A stretch of DNA of 64,000 nucleotides from Alphaproteobacteria bacterium. GTDB taxonomy: Bacteria > Pseudomonadota > Alphaproteobacteria > CAAHEQ01 > UBA3637. Positions 52,900 to 62,475 of this stretch are shown here, one piece after another. Under the pieces are notes generated by a model that did no database searches, was not told where the DNA came from, and saw only the letters and a program-made list of their open reading frames with translations. The stretch is from the NCBI GenBank assembly GCA_017962565.1, contig JAGCVC010000018.1, forward strand, positions 62,001 through 126,000, given 5' to 3'. Position 1 is the stretch's first letter; each line of letters starts with the position of its first letter. The position numbers and the translations under genes were made by a program.

Positions 52900-54375
52900 T
52901 TATTTAACTAATCTGACTAATTTGGGTTGTAATGTAATAATGTATTCAATATTATCATCCCACTCCGGATTGACAGACTTTCCTTTAACTGCAATGATAT
53001 TCAATGTGTTATTCATATTGTAAATTGTATGGAATGAAGTAATTTCACCGGTTGGCGTATCCAAAGCAATGTTGCTTTCAGCTTTTCCGTCTGACAGAAT
53101 ATTTGATTGGAACAACATGGATAACTTTTGTTCCGGTCCTTCAATTTTCGCACATTGACCAATATCAAAACGAACTTTCCAACCATTCGGCATTACGACA
53201 ACACCTTCTGAAACAAGATTAACCGGTGCATAATTGCGCAATGTTTCAAGGAATGTTTGACGTACCTTTTGAGGCGCAATAGATAAAATACGTCCCATAA
53301 TTCCGCTTACGGACGAATCAATACGTGTTATTCCGTAATCTTTCACGATTTCTTGCCAATCCAAAGGATTTGAAGTGGCATCAATACGATATACTTGAAC
53401 ATCAAACAATAACAGGTTAGGGGATTGTTCGATTGTTTTAATTAAACCGGAAATGGTCTTTTCTTTTTCAAAATTCAAACGAATATAAATTTCATTTGAT
53501 CCGAAATCAGCTTGCAGATTATTGATGTTAGCTCCACGCAAAGCATCTAAAATCGTATACATTCCGATACGACCGCCCGGAACTTTCATCATAAACGGAG
53601 CCCATCTGGATAAATACAATTGTTTTTTGTTTGCATCATAACGATAATAAGCATCGCCGGCTGCAGCCAATTCATTGATAACGGCAGATAACTCACCACG
53701 AATGTTTTCTCCGGATACTTCAGGGAACAGAGCATCGTCAGAATAAACTTGAATACCAGCTTCTTTCACTAATTTTTGGATAGCTATGTCCAAGGGTTTC
53801 TTCTTAAAGGTATAATTATTTACTTCAAAACGAGGTAATGCATCTGATTTATCTAAGCGAACCAATTTAAATGTATCACTGCCCATTGGAATTGAGGAAA
53901 TAATAGAATTATCTCTGCCGGTGATTTCACAACGTGTCGGCGTTTCAATGTTAACTACAGAATTCGCTTTTCTGATGATCTTTGTTTGAACTTCTTCGAC
54001 TGAATTTATCCCATCGATATTTCCTTTTTTGACAGGAATATTTGCAGCAGCACAAGGATTTTGGCCTTTTCCTACAATTTGGCCATCTTTGACTTGATAA
54101 CAAGCATCTTTTGGTTCATTATCAATTGCGCCATCATCAATATAGGGGACTTCTTCATTATCAGAATAGGAAAGAGTTTCTTCTTCATACGGATTAGCGC
54201 TAACTTCGTCTTCCGGTTGCACATAATAAGAACCGGCAAGATCATCTTGCTGTGTTTCATAAAGCTCTTCTTCCGATGCTGTTGAGCAACCGACCAAAGC
54301 TACCAAAACAAAAAGTCCTGCAACGCATAAATTTAATGCGCGAGGTAAGATTAAATATTTTTTTGCACTATTCAT
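52900..54375 (-). CDS. Outer-membrane lipoprotein with secretin-like N-domains (PilN/DotD-like)
   Basis: 491 residues. Signal ending LVALVGC (lipobox). Residues 50-130 are acidic and disordered. The C-terminal two-thirds show the N0-type strand pattern YTFKKKPLDIAIQKLVKEAG followed by an N1-like region (ANINNLQADFGSNEIYIRLN) and FDVQVYRID, as in the periplasmic domains of secretins and of DotD/PilN proteins. The long C-terminal stretch may form the barrel. PilN-type lipoproteins occur in IncI thin-pilus systems. Overlaps the 847-residue gene by 8 bases. Secretin family membership by eye is moderate. Confidence 0.65.
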   Translation of the reverse strand: MNSAKKYLILPRALNLCVAGLFVLVALVGCSTASEEELYETQQDDLAGSYYVQPEDEVSANPYEEETLSYSDNEEVPYIDDGAIDNEPKDACYQVKDGQIVGKGQNPCAAANIPVKKGNIDGINSVEEVQTKIIRKANSVVNIETPTRCEITGRDNSIISSIPMGSDTFKLVRLDKSDALPRFEVNNYTFKKKPLDIAIQKLVKEAGIQVYSDDALFPEVSGENIRGELSAVINELAAAGDAYYRYDANKKQLYLSRWAPFMMKVPGGRIGMYTILDALRGANINNLQADFGSNEIYIRLNFEKEKTISGLIKTIEQSPNLLLFDVQVYRIDATSNPLDWQEIVKDYGITRIDSSVSGIMGRILSIAPQKVRQTFLETLRNYAPVNLVSEGVVVMPNGWKVRFDIGQCAKIEGPEQKLSMLFQSNILSDGKAESNIALDTPTGEITSFHTIYNMNNTLNIIAVKGKSVNPEWDDNIEYIITLQPKLVRLVK

Positions 54376-56911
54376 TCTTTTTATCCCTTTTCCTGTTATT
54401 TTTCTTATTGTTTTTATTGTCTTCTATTACATTGAGCTTGTCAATCTTATTTTGAGCTTCCAGCTCTGTTTTTTCAAAGTCTTCGATAATCTGTTGCGTG
54501 GAAGCTTCGTAAGGATCATCCATTAATTCAAAACCATCCGGCGCTTTTTCAATAATTTCCCGTTCTGTTGATGTGTCTATTTTTCCTAATATTTCACGTG
54601 CATTCAATTTGATTTTTTCTGCGGTAGAAGTTTTAAATTCATCAGGTAAATATTCAAATTCTTCGTCAATTGCTTCCATAACACGCTTCATTCCGTCACG
54701 TCCGTCAGGAATTTCTCTATCCACTAAATCTTCTAACAATTGATTTTCCAAAACAAGTTGTGCTTTTTCTTTTAGATCATGCATTAAATCCACAATAAAA
54801 CCGTAGAATGGGTAAGCGGTTTTTTCTGCATTATCCATGCGAATACACCAAGCACTTAACCAGTTGTTTGCTGAATCAAACAATTCTTTTTGTTTTATAT
54901 ATGCAGCAATATCCCAGTTTTGTGAAACAATCTGAGGATCAATTGTTTCTTTCGGAGCTTCTTTCTTTTGTGCTGTCGGAAGAGATGTCACTGACATGTT
55001 TTCCAATTCAATCAAATCTTCTAATGTAGTTTCGGCAGATGCATTTTTATCCTTCAATTTATCTTTTTGGGGTGTCTCTTCGTCATGTTTAACATCTTCA
55101 TTTTCTTTTTCATCAGAAGATTCATCTTTCTTTTCAACCTCTGTTGTAGTCTCTGTTTCTTCAGTTTCACTTACTTCTTTTTGTTCAACTGGCTCTTCCT
55201 GTATAGCTGTTTCTTCTTTCTGGACAACTTCTTCTTGCTCAACGGCTTTTTCAATTTTTTCTTCTTGTGGTGGTTCTTCCTGTGAGGTTTCTTCTTGAAC
55301 AATTTCTTCTGAAGGAATTTCTTCTTGAGTAACTACTTCTTCAGAAGTTTCTTCTTTAGCCGGAGTTTCCTCAACTGGTTCTTCCCGAGTAGTTTCCTTT
55401 TCAGTTATTTCTTCCTGGACGACAACTTCTTCCTGAGTTGATGTCTCTTCAACTGGTTCTTCTTGAATGGCAGTTACTTCTTGAACAGTGGTTTCTTGTT
55501 GTGTGACTTCTTCTTTCGTGGTTTCTTCTTGAACAGGTTGTTCTTTTCGGATTTCTTCCGAAGGAATTTCTTCTTGAGTAACTACTTTTTCAGAAGTTTC
55601 TTCTTGACCGGTAAATTCTTCAACCGGTTTTTCTTGAGCGGAAGCTTCTTCTTGGATGGTGTTTTCTTCATCCGACGTTTTTTGAACGGTAGCTATCTCT
55701 TCTTGAATAACAGGAGCTACAACAGATTCTTCTTGAATAACTTCCTCTTGAACAGGGGTTCCTTCTTGCGTAGCTACTTCTTCAACAGTTGTCTCCAAAG
55801 GCTTCTCTTCTTGAGCAACAGGGGAAGGCTCTTGATTCAAGGTGTCTGTTTGTTGAATTTCTTCAACGGGTGTACTAACTGTATCTTCTTGTGTAACAGA
55901 TTCTTCTTGATCGGAAACTTTTTCAATCTCTTCAATCGGCTTTTCTTGTACAGGTGTTTCTTCTACAGTCGGCTCTTCTTGTGCCGGTATCTCTTTTACA
56001 GTTTCTTCAGTCGGTGTTTCTTGTAAAACCGTTTCTTTTTGTATAAGTATTTCTTCAATAAGTTCTTCCTGTGTGGGTATGTTTTCACTAAATCCTTGAG
56101 TTATCTTTTCTTCGGCAGGTTTTTCTTGTGTAACGGTTTCTTCTTGACCGAGAATTTCAGATGATGTCACTTCTTCGATTGGCTTTTCTTGAACTGCAAC
56201 TTCTTCCTGAGAAGAGACCACTTGGGGAGGCACTTCGCTTTGTTCTGTAATTGTAACATTTTCTTCTTGTGCAGTCGGAATTTCTTCTGTGTTTTGAACT
56301 TCAGACGGGGCTATTCCTTCAACAGATGCATCAGCCGGTCTTTCTTGCCCAACTTCCGGAACAACGGTTTCGGTTTGATTGTAAGATTCAGAAGTAGTTT
56401 CTTGAACAGGATTTCTTGCTACTACAGCAATTTCTTGTGCCACAGGAGTTTCTTCTTGTGTTTCGGCGTTTTTTTCTCCTGCATCATTATCCGTGGATTG
56501 TTGTTCTTTTGGGTTTTCGGCTTGTTCTCTTACTTTCTGAAGGTAGAGATTCTTTACTTTTTGTGCTAAATCTGTTCCTTCCTTTCCAAACAAACTTAAC
56601 CAATATTCCAAAACGGGAACACGTTCTGCCAAATATTCTGCGGTCTGAGGATCGGGATCATTCAAATATGCATAGGCTTCTTGCCAGGCAATCAAAGCAC
56701 TGTGATAATGTATGGCATGGTTGGCTTTATCTCTTAAAACAGCTTTTGTTCTTTCATCCATCGGAGCATCATCAAAAGCTTGAGGCAACGATTTTATCCA
56801 ATCATCGCCAAAAAGCCTTTGGGCACTGTGAACAACAATATCAAGAGTTTCTTGATTCTCTTGATAGGAAATTAAGCTGTTTTCCAGTTGTTTAAGTAAA
56901 TCCGATTCCAT
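54368..56911 (-). CDS. 847-residue protein with long Glu-rich repeats
   Basis: No signal peptide at the start. Residues 1-130 are helical with Trp- and Leu-rich patterns and residues 630-847 look globular (IVSQNWDIAAYIKQKELFDS). Between lies a ~490-residue acidic low-complexity region built from QEE-type units (EETPVQE and variants), with an internal duplication VVTQEEIPSEEI. Such regions act as spacers or flexible arms. No family recognised. AGGCGG site 6 bases before ATG 56911. Located between the coiled-coil gene and the secretin-like lipoprotein, so possibly a cytoplasmic scaffold of the machine. Confidence 0.7.
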   Translation of the reverse strand: MESDLLKQLENSLISYQENQETLDIVVHSAQRLFGDDWIKSLPQAFDDAPMDERTKAVLRDKANHAIHYHSALIAWQEAYAYLNDPDPQTAEYLAERVPVLEYWLSLFGKEGTDLAQKVKNLYLQKVREQAENPKEQQSTDNDAGEKNAETQEETPVAQEIAVVARNPVQETTSESYNQTETVVPEVGQERPADASVEGIAPSEVQNTEEIPTAQEENVTITEQSEVPPQVVSSQEEVAVQEKPIEEVTSSEILGQEETVTQEKPAEEKITQGFSENIPTQEELIEEILIQKETVLQETPTEETVKEIPAQEEPTVEETPVQEKPIEEIEKVSDQEESVTQEDTVSTPVEEIQQTDTLNQEPSPVAQEEKPLETTVEEVATQEGTPVQEEVIQEESVVAPVIQEEIATVQKTSDEENTIQEEASAQEKPVEEFTGQEETSEKVVTQEEIPSEEIRKEQPVQEETTKEEVTQQETTVQEVTAIQEEPVEETSTQEEVVVQEEITEKETTREEPVEETPAKEETSEEVVTQEEIPSEEIVQEETSQEEPPQEEKIEKAVEQEEVVQKEETAIQEEPVEQKEVSETEETETTTEVEKKDESSDEKENEDVKHDEETPQKDKLKDKNASAETTLEDLIELENMSVTSLPTAQKKEAPKETIDPQIVSQNWDIAAYIKQKELFDSANNWLSAWCIRMDNAEKTAYPFYGFIVDLMHDLKEKAQLVLENQLLEDLVDREIPDGRDGMKRVMEAIDEEFEYLPDEFKTSTAEKIKLNAREILGKIDTSTEREIIEKAPDGFELMDDPYEASTQQIIEDFEKTELEAQNKIDKLNVIEDNKNNKKNNRKRDKKNE
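55040..56490 (-). repeat. Glu/Gln/Thr/Val low-complexity repeat within the 847-residue protein
   Basis: DNA on the plus strand is a run of TTCTTCTTG-like units (codons for Gln-Glu-Glu on the minus strand). Degenerate units of 7-9 residues. Long ORFs appear in the complementary strand only because of this composition. Confidence 0.8.
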
Positions 56912-56979
56912 TATAACCGCCTGTTCACATCACCATTTACACCGAGTATAAAGCAACATAGTTAACGATTGTTTAAAAA

Positions 56980-57879
56980 TTAATCTTCATTATCGGTCAT
57001 ATCAACAGAAAATTTTTGTCCGGATCTGAATCTACGACTTTTTTCCGTTACAACTTTTTCCGTTTCAGCTTCTTCTTTGTGCTTTTTACGTTCTTTTACT
57101 TCATCTTCAAATTCAGGATAAGCTGCTTTTTCACTGGCATCATCTATGATATTCTTTAAATCATCTTTCAACTGATTTAAGTGTTCTGTGACAGTGTTGA
57201 TTGCAAATTTTAAGTTTTGATGCATTTTCTCAATATTTGAATCAATAACTATAAAATTCAAAGCCTGCATAATCTCTTTCTTTTGACTTTCATAAGAATT
57301 ATCAATATCTTCCTGCAATGAAGTAAAATCGACGTGACTCTGTTGTGGTACAACGTCTCCCCCTTTTTCTCCTCCTCCAGCGTTGCTATTGCCAGCGCCA
57401 CCAAAGGGTAAAGACCCCATTCCATTTGCAAGAGAAGTAATAACCGATGCACGGATTGGGTTTACAATCGACATTTGAACTGGTTTTTGCTGTGCCGGAC
57501 CAGGCCCGCCTTGAGAATTTACTATGCCGAAAGTTTCCCATACGGGAGAGATTTGTTCTGCCTTTGGTAAAAGCGCTTCAATAAAGCCTTCTTGCGTCTT
57601 TTCTCCTATAAGATCAGTATCTTCTTCTGTGTCGGCATGTGTTAAAAAGTTGTAATACTCACGAACTTCTTCACCGCCCGGTATTGTTTTTAAGGCGGCT
57701 AGAACTTCTGGGCTCGCTTGTCTAATCAATTGTTGATTAAAATGCTCTCCGGCTTCTTCACCCAACACGGACAATTGACGATAGACATTTGTCAATTGTT
57801 GCGCTATCGTATCGATCTCTGAACGAGCCTCTTTCTTACGACGGATAAATTCATCTCTTTTGAATGATTCGCTTGCCAT
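56980..57879 (-). CDS. Unknown soluble protein with coiled-coil ends
   Basis: 299 residues. No signal or membrane helix. N-terminal helix (RRKKEARSEIDTIAQQLTNV) and a C-terminal helix with EHLNQLKDDLKNIIDDASEK, separated by a Gly/Asn-rich linker (FGGAGNSNAGGGEKG). Basic tail KSRRFRSGQK. AAAGG precedes ATG 57879. It is 12 bases after the XRE regulator's stop, so in the same unit. Role unknown. Confidence 0.65.
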   Translation of the reverse strand: MASESFKRDEFIRRKKEARSEIDTIAQQLTNVYRQLSVLGEEAGEHFNQQLIRQASPEVLAALKTIPGGEEVREYYNFLTHADTEEDTDLIGEKTQEGFIEALLPKAEQISPVWETFGIVNSQGGPGPAQQKPVQMSIVNPIRASVITSLANGMGSLPFGGAGNSNAGGGEKGGDVVPQQSHVDFTSLQEDIDNSYESQKKEIMQALNFIVIDSNIEKMHQNLKFAINTVTEHLNQLKDDLKNIIDDASEKAAYPEFEDEVKERKKHKEEAETEKVVTEKSRRFRSGQKFSVDMTDNED

Positions 57880-57890
57880 GACTTTTACCT

Positions 57891-58808
57891 TTAAACTAAG
57901 ATTGCCACTACCTTATTTGTTGCATCCAAATTTGGAATGGATATTCTTCCTTTTTCAGTTATCAAACCAAAATCTGATTGTTTTTCAACATATCCAACTT
58001 CAAAATGATCATCGACTTTTAAAACAGCCAACTGACCTTCATTTGCTTTTTCGGATTTGGATGCTAACAAAGTCAATAAATTCGAATCGGGCATATGAAT
58101 TTTGCTTCCTTTAATCTTTACTTTAAAACAGTCTGTTGATTGCGGAAGTGATAAAGGTTCTGTTGTAATCGGTTTTTCAGCATTGTCAGCATCATAGACT
58201 TCAACACACAAACTTTGGAAAACCAAATTTTTCAATGGTAAATCATTATATCCGCCTTTTGGATGGAATATACCGGAGTTTCTTGTTTTTTTGAATTCTT
58301 GTAATGTACCCGCCATATCCAATTCGTAAATTTTTACTTGCAGCTGTTCGGGATCAAATCCTAATGCATGTGCGATTTTTTTGAATTGATCTTCTGTTAC
58401 TTCGCGTTGCCCCATTTCAATACGGTGATAAACGGACAAAGTTAAACCGGCACCTTTTGCAACATCATTTAATGTTAGCATCTTATCTCCACGCAGATAA
58501 CGTAACCCGGCACCTAAAGTTTTCAAACCGCTTTTTTCGTTGATTTGACAACGGCGCTCTTTTTCTTTTTCCCAAGCTTGCAAAACTTCCGGTTGAGATG
58601 TTTTTTCATAGACAAAAATGCTTTCTTTCGGGCAGTTTAGAAATGTTGATATTTTGGCTAATTGTTCTTCGTCAATTCGACGATAACCTTTTTCAATTTT
58701 ACTGATAGCTGATAAACTAACACCTAAAATACCGGCAATTTCTTTCATCGTTTTTCCGCGAGTACGGCGAATCATGCGAATTTGGTTTGGGAATATGATT
58801 TCTTCCAT
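57891..58808 (-). CDS. XRE-family regulator with two HTHs and degenerate S24-like C-terminus
   Basis: The start at ATG 58808 has AAGGAG seven bases upstream; an upstream extension of 28 codons is unlikely. 305 residues. First HTH at residues 8-62 (RGKTMKEIAGILGVSLSAIS, KIEKGYRRIDEEQL), second at 100-155 (LTLNDVAKGAGLTLSVYHRI, EMGQREV). Residues 215-305 have the LexA/CI-like pattern (FKVKIKGSKIHMPDSN, VLKVDDHFEVGYVE) but the Gly-Asp-Ser motif is changed, so no protease activity is expected. A perfect inverted repeat lies 65 bases upstream of the start. It likely controls the secretion cluster. Confidence 0.85.
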   Translation of the reverse strand: MEEIIFPNQIRMIRRTRGKTMKEIAGILGVSLSAISKIEKGYRRIDEEQLAKISTFLNCPKESIFVYEKTSQPEVLQAWEKEKERRCQINEKSGLKTLGAGLRYLRGDKMLTLNDVAKGAGLTLSVYHRIEMGQREVTEDQFKKIAHALGFDPEQLQVKIYELDMAGTLQEFKKTRNSGIFHPKGGYNDLPLKNLVFQSLCVEVYDADNAEKPITTEPLSLPQSTDCFKVKIKGSKIHMPDSNLLTLLASKSEKANEGQLAVLKVDDHFEVGYVEKQSDFGLITEKGRISIPNLDATNKVVAILV

Positions 58809-58872
58809 TTTTAGACTCCTTTTTATCGTTTCTTTTTTATTTATAGCAGATTTTAAAAAAAAGAAAATAGAC

Positions 58873-58897
58873 AAAAAATGAAAAATTTTCATTTTTT
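58873..58897. promoter_or_regulatory. Perfect inverted repeat, candidate operator
   Basis: AAAAAATGAAAA, one centre base, TTTTCATTTTTT. Two 12-base perfect arms. It lies between the VirB6-like gene end (58,947) and the XRE start (58,808), suited to autoregulation by the dimeric XRE protein. It is AT-only in the tracts, so chance is possible. Confidence 0.55.
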
Positions 58898-58946
58898 TAG
58901 TTAAGTCCGTTTGTTAGGCGGAAAAATGCACAATTTTTATTGTTTT

Positions 58947-61205
58947 TTAGTGGCGTCTATATTTTTTCTTTGCCCACTCTTTTGCACGTCCCAAACGTTC
59001 TTTTGTACGTTTCCAACTATTTCGTATATTTTGAGGCGCATTTTTGACATCAGAGCCGATTTGCCAGAATAATCCGACCGTTTTGTTAAAATATTTATTG
59101 CGAGCAATTACTTTTGCTGGATTTAAATATTTAGCGCTCTTGATTACTGCACGAGAACCATATTTGACAGTAATTGCAGCAGCTTTTGAAACCGCTTTTA
59201 CTGCAAGAGCTCCAAGCATTTTACCGGCTCCCATAGCCATTTGACCAATGCCAAGAGCTGCTTTGCCAAGTCCGGCAAGAACTCCGGCTCCGGTGAAACA
59301 TGCTCCAATTCCGGATGCTACGTTTGAAGCTCCATTCTTCACGTCAGATTTTCCGGATTCGTTTAGTTTTTCGGCTCCCTTTTCGCCCAATTTATCAATT
59401 CCGTCAGCGGCACTGTCGGTCGTCTTCTCTGCTTTTCCATCAGATGTATCTTCTCCCCATTGACGAATCTTGGATGCTTTATCTTCCGGACTGTTATCCG
59501 TGCCATTTCCACCCTTTTTCCATTTTTGATTATATGTATCAGAAATGGCTTTTGCTGCGCCAGCTCCCATTGCTACCGGAATCGTAGCTGATTGGAAGCC
59601 ACCGCTGTTGTTTAACTTAATACCACTTATTGTTGTGATATAATAATCCAACTGTTTCATCATAAAGAACACAATAATTGCTATTCCAAAACACGCTAAG
59701 ACAACGTGGTTTTCACTGTTTCCAAATTTAACAAGTTCATTTAATTTTTGATAGTTATTAGAATAAGTTGCCTTAATTATAGCAACGCTTTGTTTGCCCA
59801 AAAGGAAGTAGAATATTTGAACTGTCAATGTCATGAACAAAGAAATGACGATGTACGTGAATACCGAATGAATGATGACTTCAAATCCTTTCTTAGTGTA
59901 CACCATGGTGGATTTAAACGCCCCAGCAACAATTAAGAATGGTAAAAGTACCAATACAAGCGCAATTCGGAAGAACGTGTCTATCAAGTAGAACGAAAAG
60001 ACAGCAGCTATTGAGAAGAACGTAAAGACCAACAATAGGCCTACGATTATACCATTCAAATTAGAATACCAACATATGCTAGTAAATGGGATACAGCTCG
60101 TTTCTCTTTTTGCATTACAAAGTAAGAATTGTCCGGAAACAGTCGGCTGAACGGTCGCATTATAAATAGTGCAGACTGTACAGAGCAAAGAATTACGTAA
60201 AAGTGGAGAAACAACACGTCCTTCCGATCCTCTCGGATTATACTTCAATAAAGAGGATATTTTTTCATCTCTCTCATCGCGATTATCTCTATCCAAGTTT
60301 TGACAATAATGGCATGTTAACCCCTTTAACATAGAGTTTACATTTTGTTTGATTTCTTTCTGATCACTTGAGGAAACACCGGAAACGGAACTAAACATTT
60401 CGGGAATTTTATCCGGAGCTGCTGTTTGTTGAATTTCTTGGCTCATGGTAGCAGAGAATAAGAAGAATGGTGAAATAAAGAAATCAATGATTTTTTTCAT
60501 CGGTAAAGTCAATAAGATAAAGATACCCCCCACTAACAAAATCTTTAAGAATAAATCAGTAAAGAATGCACCGATATCTCCTCGGCCAAAGCTCATGATC
60601 AGTTTAATAACATGTATCAGTATCCAGAAGAAGAAGCCTAAAGCCAACAATGATTTAGCATAACCATTCTTTTTGTCAAGAGTATATAAGTTGGATGCGA
60701 CTTTGTTTGTTGCTTCAATAAATAAATTTGCAATATCGCAAGCCCAACAGCTGGAAACCAATTCGCTATGCAATTCAGTTGCTGACGGACAAGGTGCAGG
60801 AACATTAAGTTTCTTTGCCAACTCATGCATTTTTTTCTTTGCTTCTTCATATTCCTTTTGTTGTGCTTCTGTCCGCAGTTCCCGTGGAATTTTCTCTAAT
60901 TCGTAAACAAGCCTTACAGCTGTAACATATTCTTGTTCGCTCATATACGTGTTATCGGCATCCCAGATTTCTACTTGAGCAGATGAAATGTTAGGAACGA
61001 ATAAACATCCTATAACAAAAGCAAAAAGCAGAACCTTTTTGATTTTGTAAAATTGTTTTGTTTTGATAAACATATAAATAAGTAATCCGATAGAAAGGGG
61101 GATACTTGCAATTGCCAGATATTTCAAGAAAACATCAATATCAGTAAAGCCCGCCAATAAGATGATCGGAAGAAAAATGAAGTAAGCAATCAAACGTTGT
61201 TTCAT
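58947..61205 (-). CDS. VirB6/TrbL-like polytopic membrane protein 1
   Basis: 752 residues. N-terminal hydrophobic segments with a likely signal cleavage near SSAQVEIWDADN. Then a helical charged loop, a CxxC motif SSCWACDIANLF, five or more membrane helices of the VirB6/TrbL core (GFFFWILIHVIKLIMSFGRG, LIDTFFRIALVLVLLPFLIV), and a cytoplasmic Gly/Ala/Lys tail. An extracytoplasmic loop adds CHYC and CTVC pairs. VirB6 forms the inner-membrane channel of type IV secretion. Abuts the next VirB6-like gene with no gap. Assignment from helix layout, no named motif. Confidence 0.78.
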   Translation of the reverse strand: MKQRLIAYFIFLPIILLAGFTDIDVFLKYLAIASIPLSIGLLIYMFIKTKQFYKIKKVLLFAFVIGCLFVPNISSAQVEIWDADNTYMSEQEYVTAVRLVYELEKIPRELRTEAQQKEYEEAKKKMHELAKKLNVPAPCPSATELHSELVSSCWACDIANLFIEATNKVASNLYTLDKKNGYAKSLLALGFFFWILIHVIKLIMSFGRGDIGAFFTDLFLKILLVGGIFILLTLPMKKIIDFFISPFFLFSATMSQEIQQTAAPDKIPEMFSSVSGVSSSDQKEIKQNVNSMLKGLTCHYCQNLDRDNRDERDEKISSLLKYNPRGSEGRVVSPLLRNSLLCTVCTIYNATVQPTVSGQFLLCNAKRETSCIPFTSICWYSNLNGIIVGLLLVFTFFSIAAVFSFYLIDTFFRIALVLVLLPFLIVAGAFKSTMVYTKKGFEVIIHSVFTYIVISLFMTLTVQIFYFLLGKQSVAIIKATYSNNYQKLNELVKFGNSENHVVLACFGIAIIVFFMMKQLDYYITTISGIKLNNSGGFQSATIPVAMGAGAAKAISDTYNQKWKKGGNGTDNSPEDKASKIRQWGEDTSDGKAEKTTDSAADGIDKLGEKGAEKLNESGKSDVKNGASNVASGIGACFTGAGVLAGLGKAALGIGQMAMGAGKMLGALAVKAVSKAAAITVKYGSRAVIKSAKYLNPAKVIARNKYFNKTVGLFWQIGSDVKNAPQNIRNSWKRTKERLGRAKEWAKKKYRRH

Positions 61206-62465
61206 CTAGCTTCCACCTCCTCCCTGTTGAGAAGCAGCAGACTTTGCTTCATTTTTTGCGCGGTCAAATGCAACGTGCGCGGCTGCACTAAGTCCAACGG
61301 ACGCTGCCGCGACGGCAACAGCTATTAAAGCAAGAGCTTTTACCGCCTTTTTGAATCTGTCTAATACATTTCCGATTATATTGGATGAAGGGGCTCCCGT
61401 GAAGTGGGCTGTAACGGATGTAATACGTTTTGACATAGCATATATATAGATAGCAACAAAGAAAAACGATAGGAAAGGATAAAGCAATTGATCTCCTTCT
61501 ATTTCTCCAAATTTATCAATATCTCCTGCAGTGCCCAAAAAGTTTCCATATCCGTTAAGTTCAATGAAAGTTTCTAATACGGCAACAGAAATTGCTACAA
61601 AAATACAAGCTACCAAAATTTGCGCAAATGCACCAAAGAATATTGCCCAAGCTTTTGTCATATAATGTTCCGTCTTTTTAAAGACCCATGCAACCAAAAA
61701 GAACGGCAATAAGGCAAAGACAAAGGCCAACCGGAATAAACCATCAAGCAAGTAGAATGGAAAGAATAATGTCATTAAGAGGAATATGAGAGTCGTTACT
61801 AATCCAATCCAAAAGTTTACAAAATCCGTGCCCAGCATTAGCTTTAAACCTAAAATACGGCCGATGTTTAAAGTAACAGTAATTCTGTAAATCAATTCAA
61901 CTAATTCCTTACCCATATCAGCCGGAAAACCAGGAGCTCCATTGAATGAAAGATTAAGCCCTCTAGCCGTTTTAAGCGGGGTTATCCAATTGTTATTCAA
62001 TATAGTTTTACTAAGATCGATAAAAATCATTGCAATTGGTTCTAAAACAGTGTTGATGACTTCATAAAGTCGTTCTCTATAATGAATCAGAATAGCTACG
62101 AAGCCAGATTTAAATAAGGTTTGAAAAAGACTAACGTAAAACTGTGAAAGATTTGGCTCTCTTAATGTTGTGAGTAGGGTAAATACATGCCATAAAAGCC
62201 ATGCAAATAATCCCAATCCCAATAAGCTGAGTGCTATGGAACAAAGACGAGGGTATAAAGCACTGCTTAAGTTAGCTATAGCATTAAAAATGAACATAAA
62301 TAATTGACATGAAAAACAGGCTTGAGGTTCATTCATAGAATCTTGAACCTCATTCAAGTCCAAACCTTCTTGGGATGTTGTATCACATGCGGCTAATAGG
62401 AATAAAAGGCCTATCAGCAGTATGCTCAAAAAGTATTTTGAAAATGGCAACTTTAACTTACTCAT
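61206..62465 (-). CDS. VirB6/TrbL-like polytopic membrane protein 2, with lipobox
   Basis: 419 residues. Start carries a lipoprotein-type signal LLFLLAACDTTSQEG. A CxxC motif (ACFSCQLFMFIFN) aligns with the SCWACDIANLFI of paralogue 1. It contains the same helix pattern (LLDGLFRLAFVFALLPFFLV, SLLGLGLFAWLLWHV) and ends in a Gly/Ser tail. A lipobox on a VirB6-like protein is unusual. Stop directly abuts the start of the 752-residue gene. Confidence 0.75.
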   Translation of the reverse strand: MSKLKLPFSKYFLSILLIGLLFLLAACDTTSQEGLDLNEVQDSMNEPQACFSCQLFMFIFNAIANLSSALYPRLCSIALSLLGLGLFAWLLWHVFTLLTTLREPNLSQFYVSLFQTLFKSGFVAILIHYRERLYEVINTVLEPIAMIFIDLSKTILNNNWITPLKTARGLNLSFNGAPGFPADMGKELVELIYRITVTLNIGRILGLKLMLGTDFVNFWIGLVTTLIFLLMTLFFPFYLLDGLFRLAFVFALLPFFLVAWVFKKTEHYMTKAWAIFFGAFAQILVACIFVAISVAVLETFIELNGYGNFLGTAGDIDKFGEIEGDQLLYPFLSFFFVAIYIYAMSKRITSVTAHFTGAPSSNIIGNVLDRFKKAVKALALIAVAVAAASVGLSAAAHVAFDRAKNEAKSAASQQGGGGS

Positions 62466-62475
62466 ACAACACCTT

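Noticed and set aside
55067-56026. Long plus-strand ORFs (for example Phe-rich 187 codons) opposite the Glu-rich gene
   Set aside because: They are mirror images of the QEE-type repeat and have no ribosome sites.
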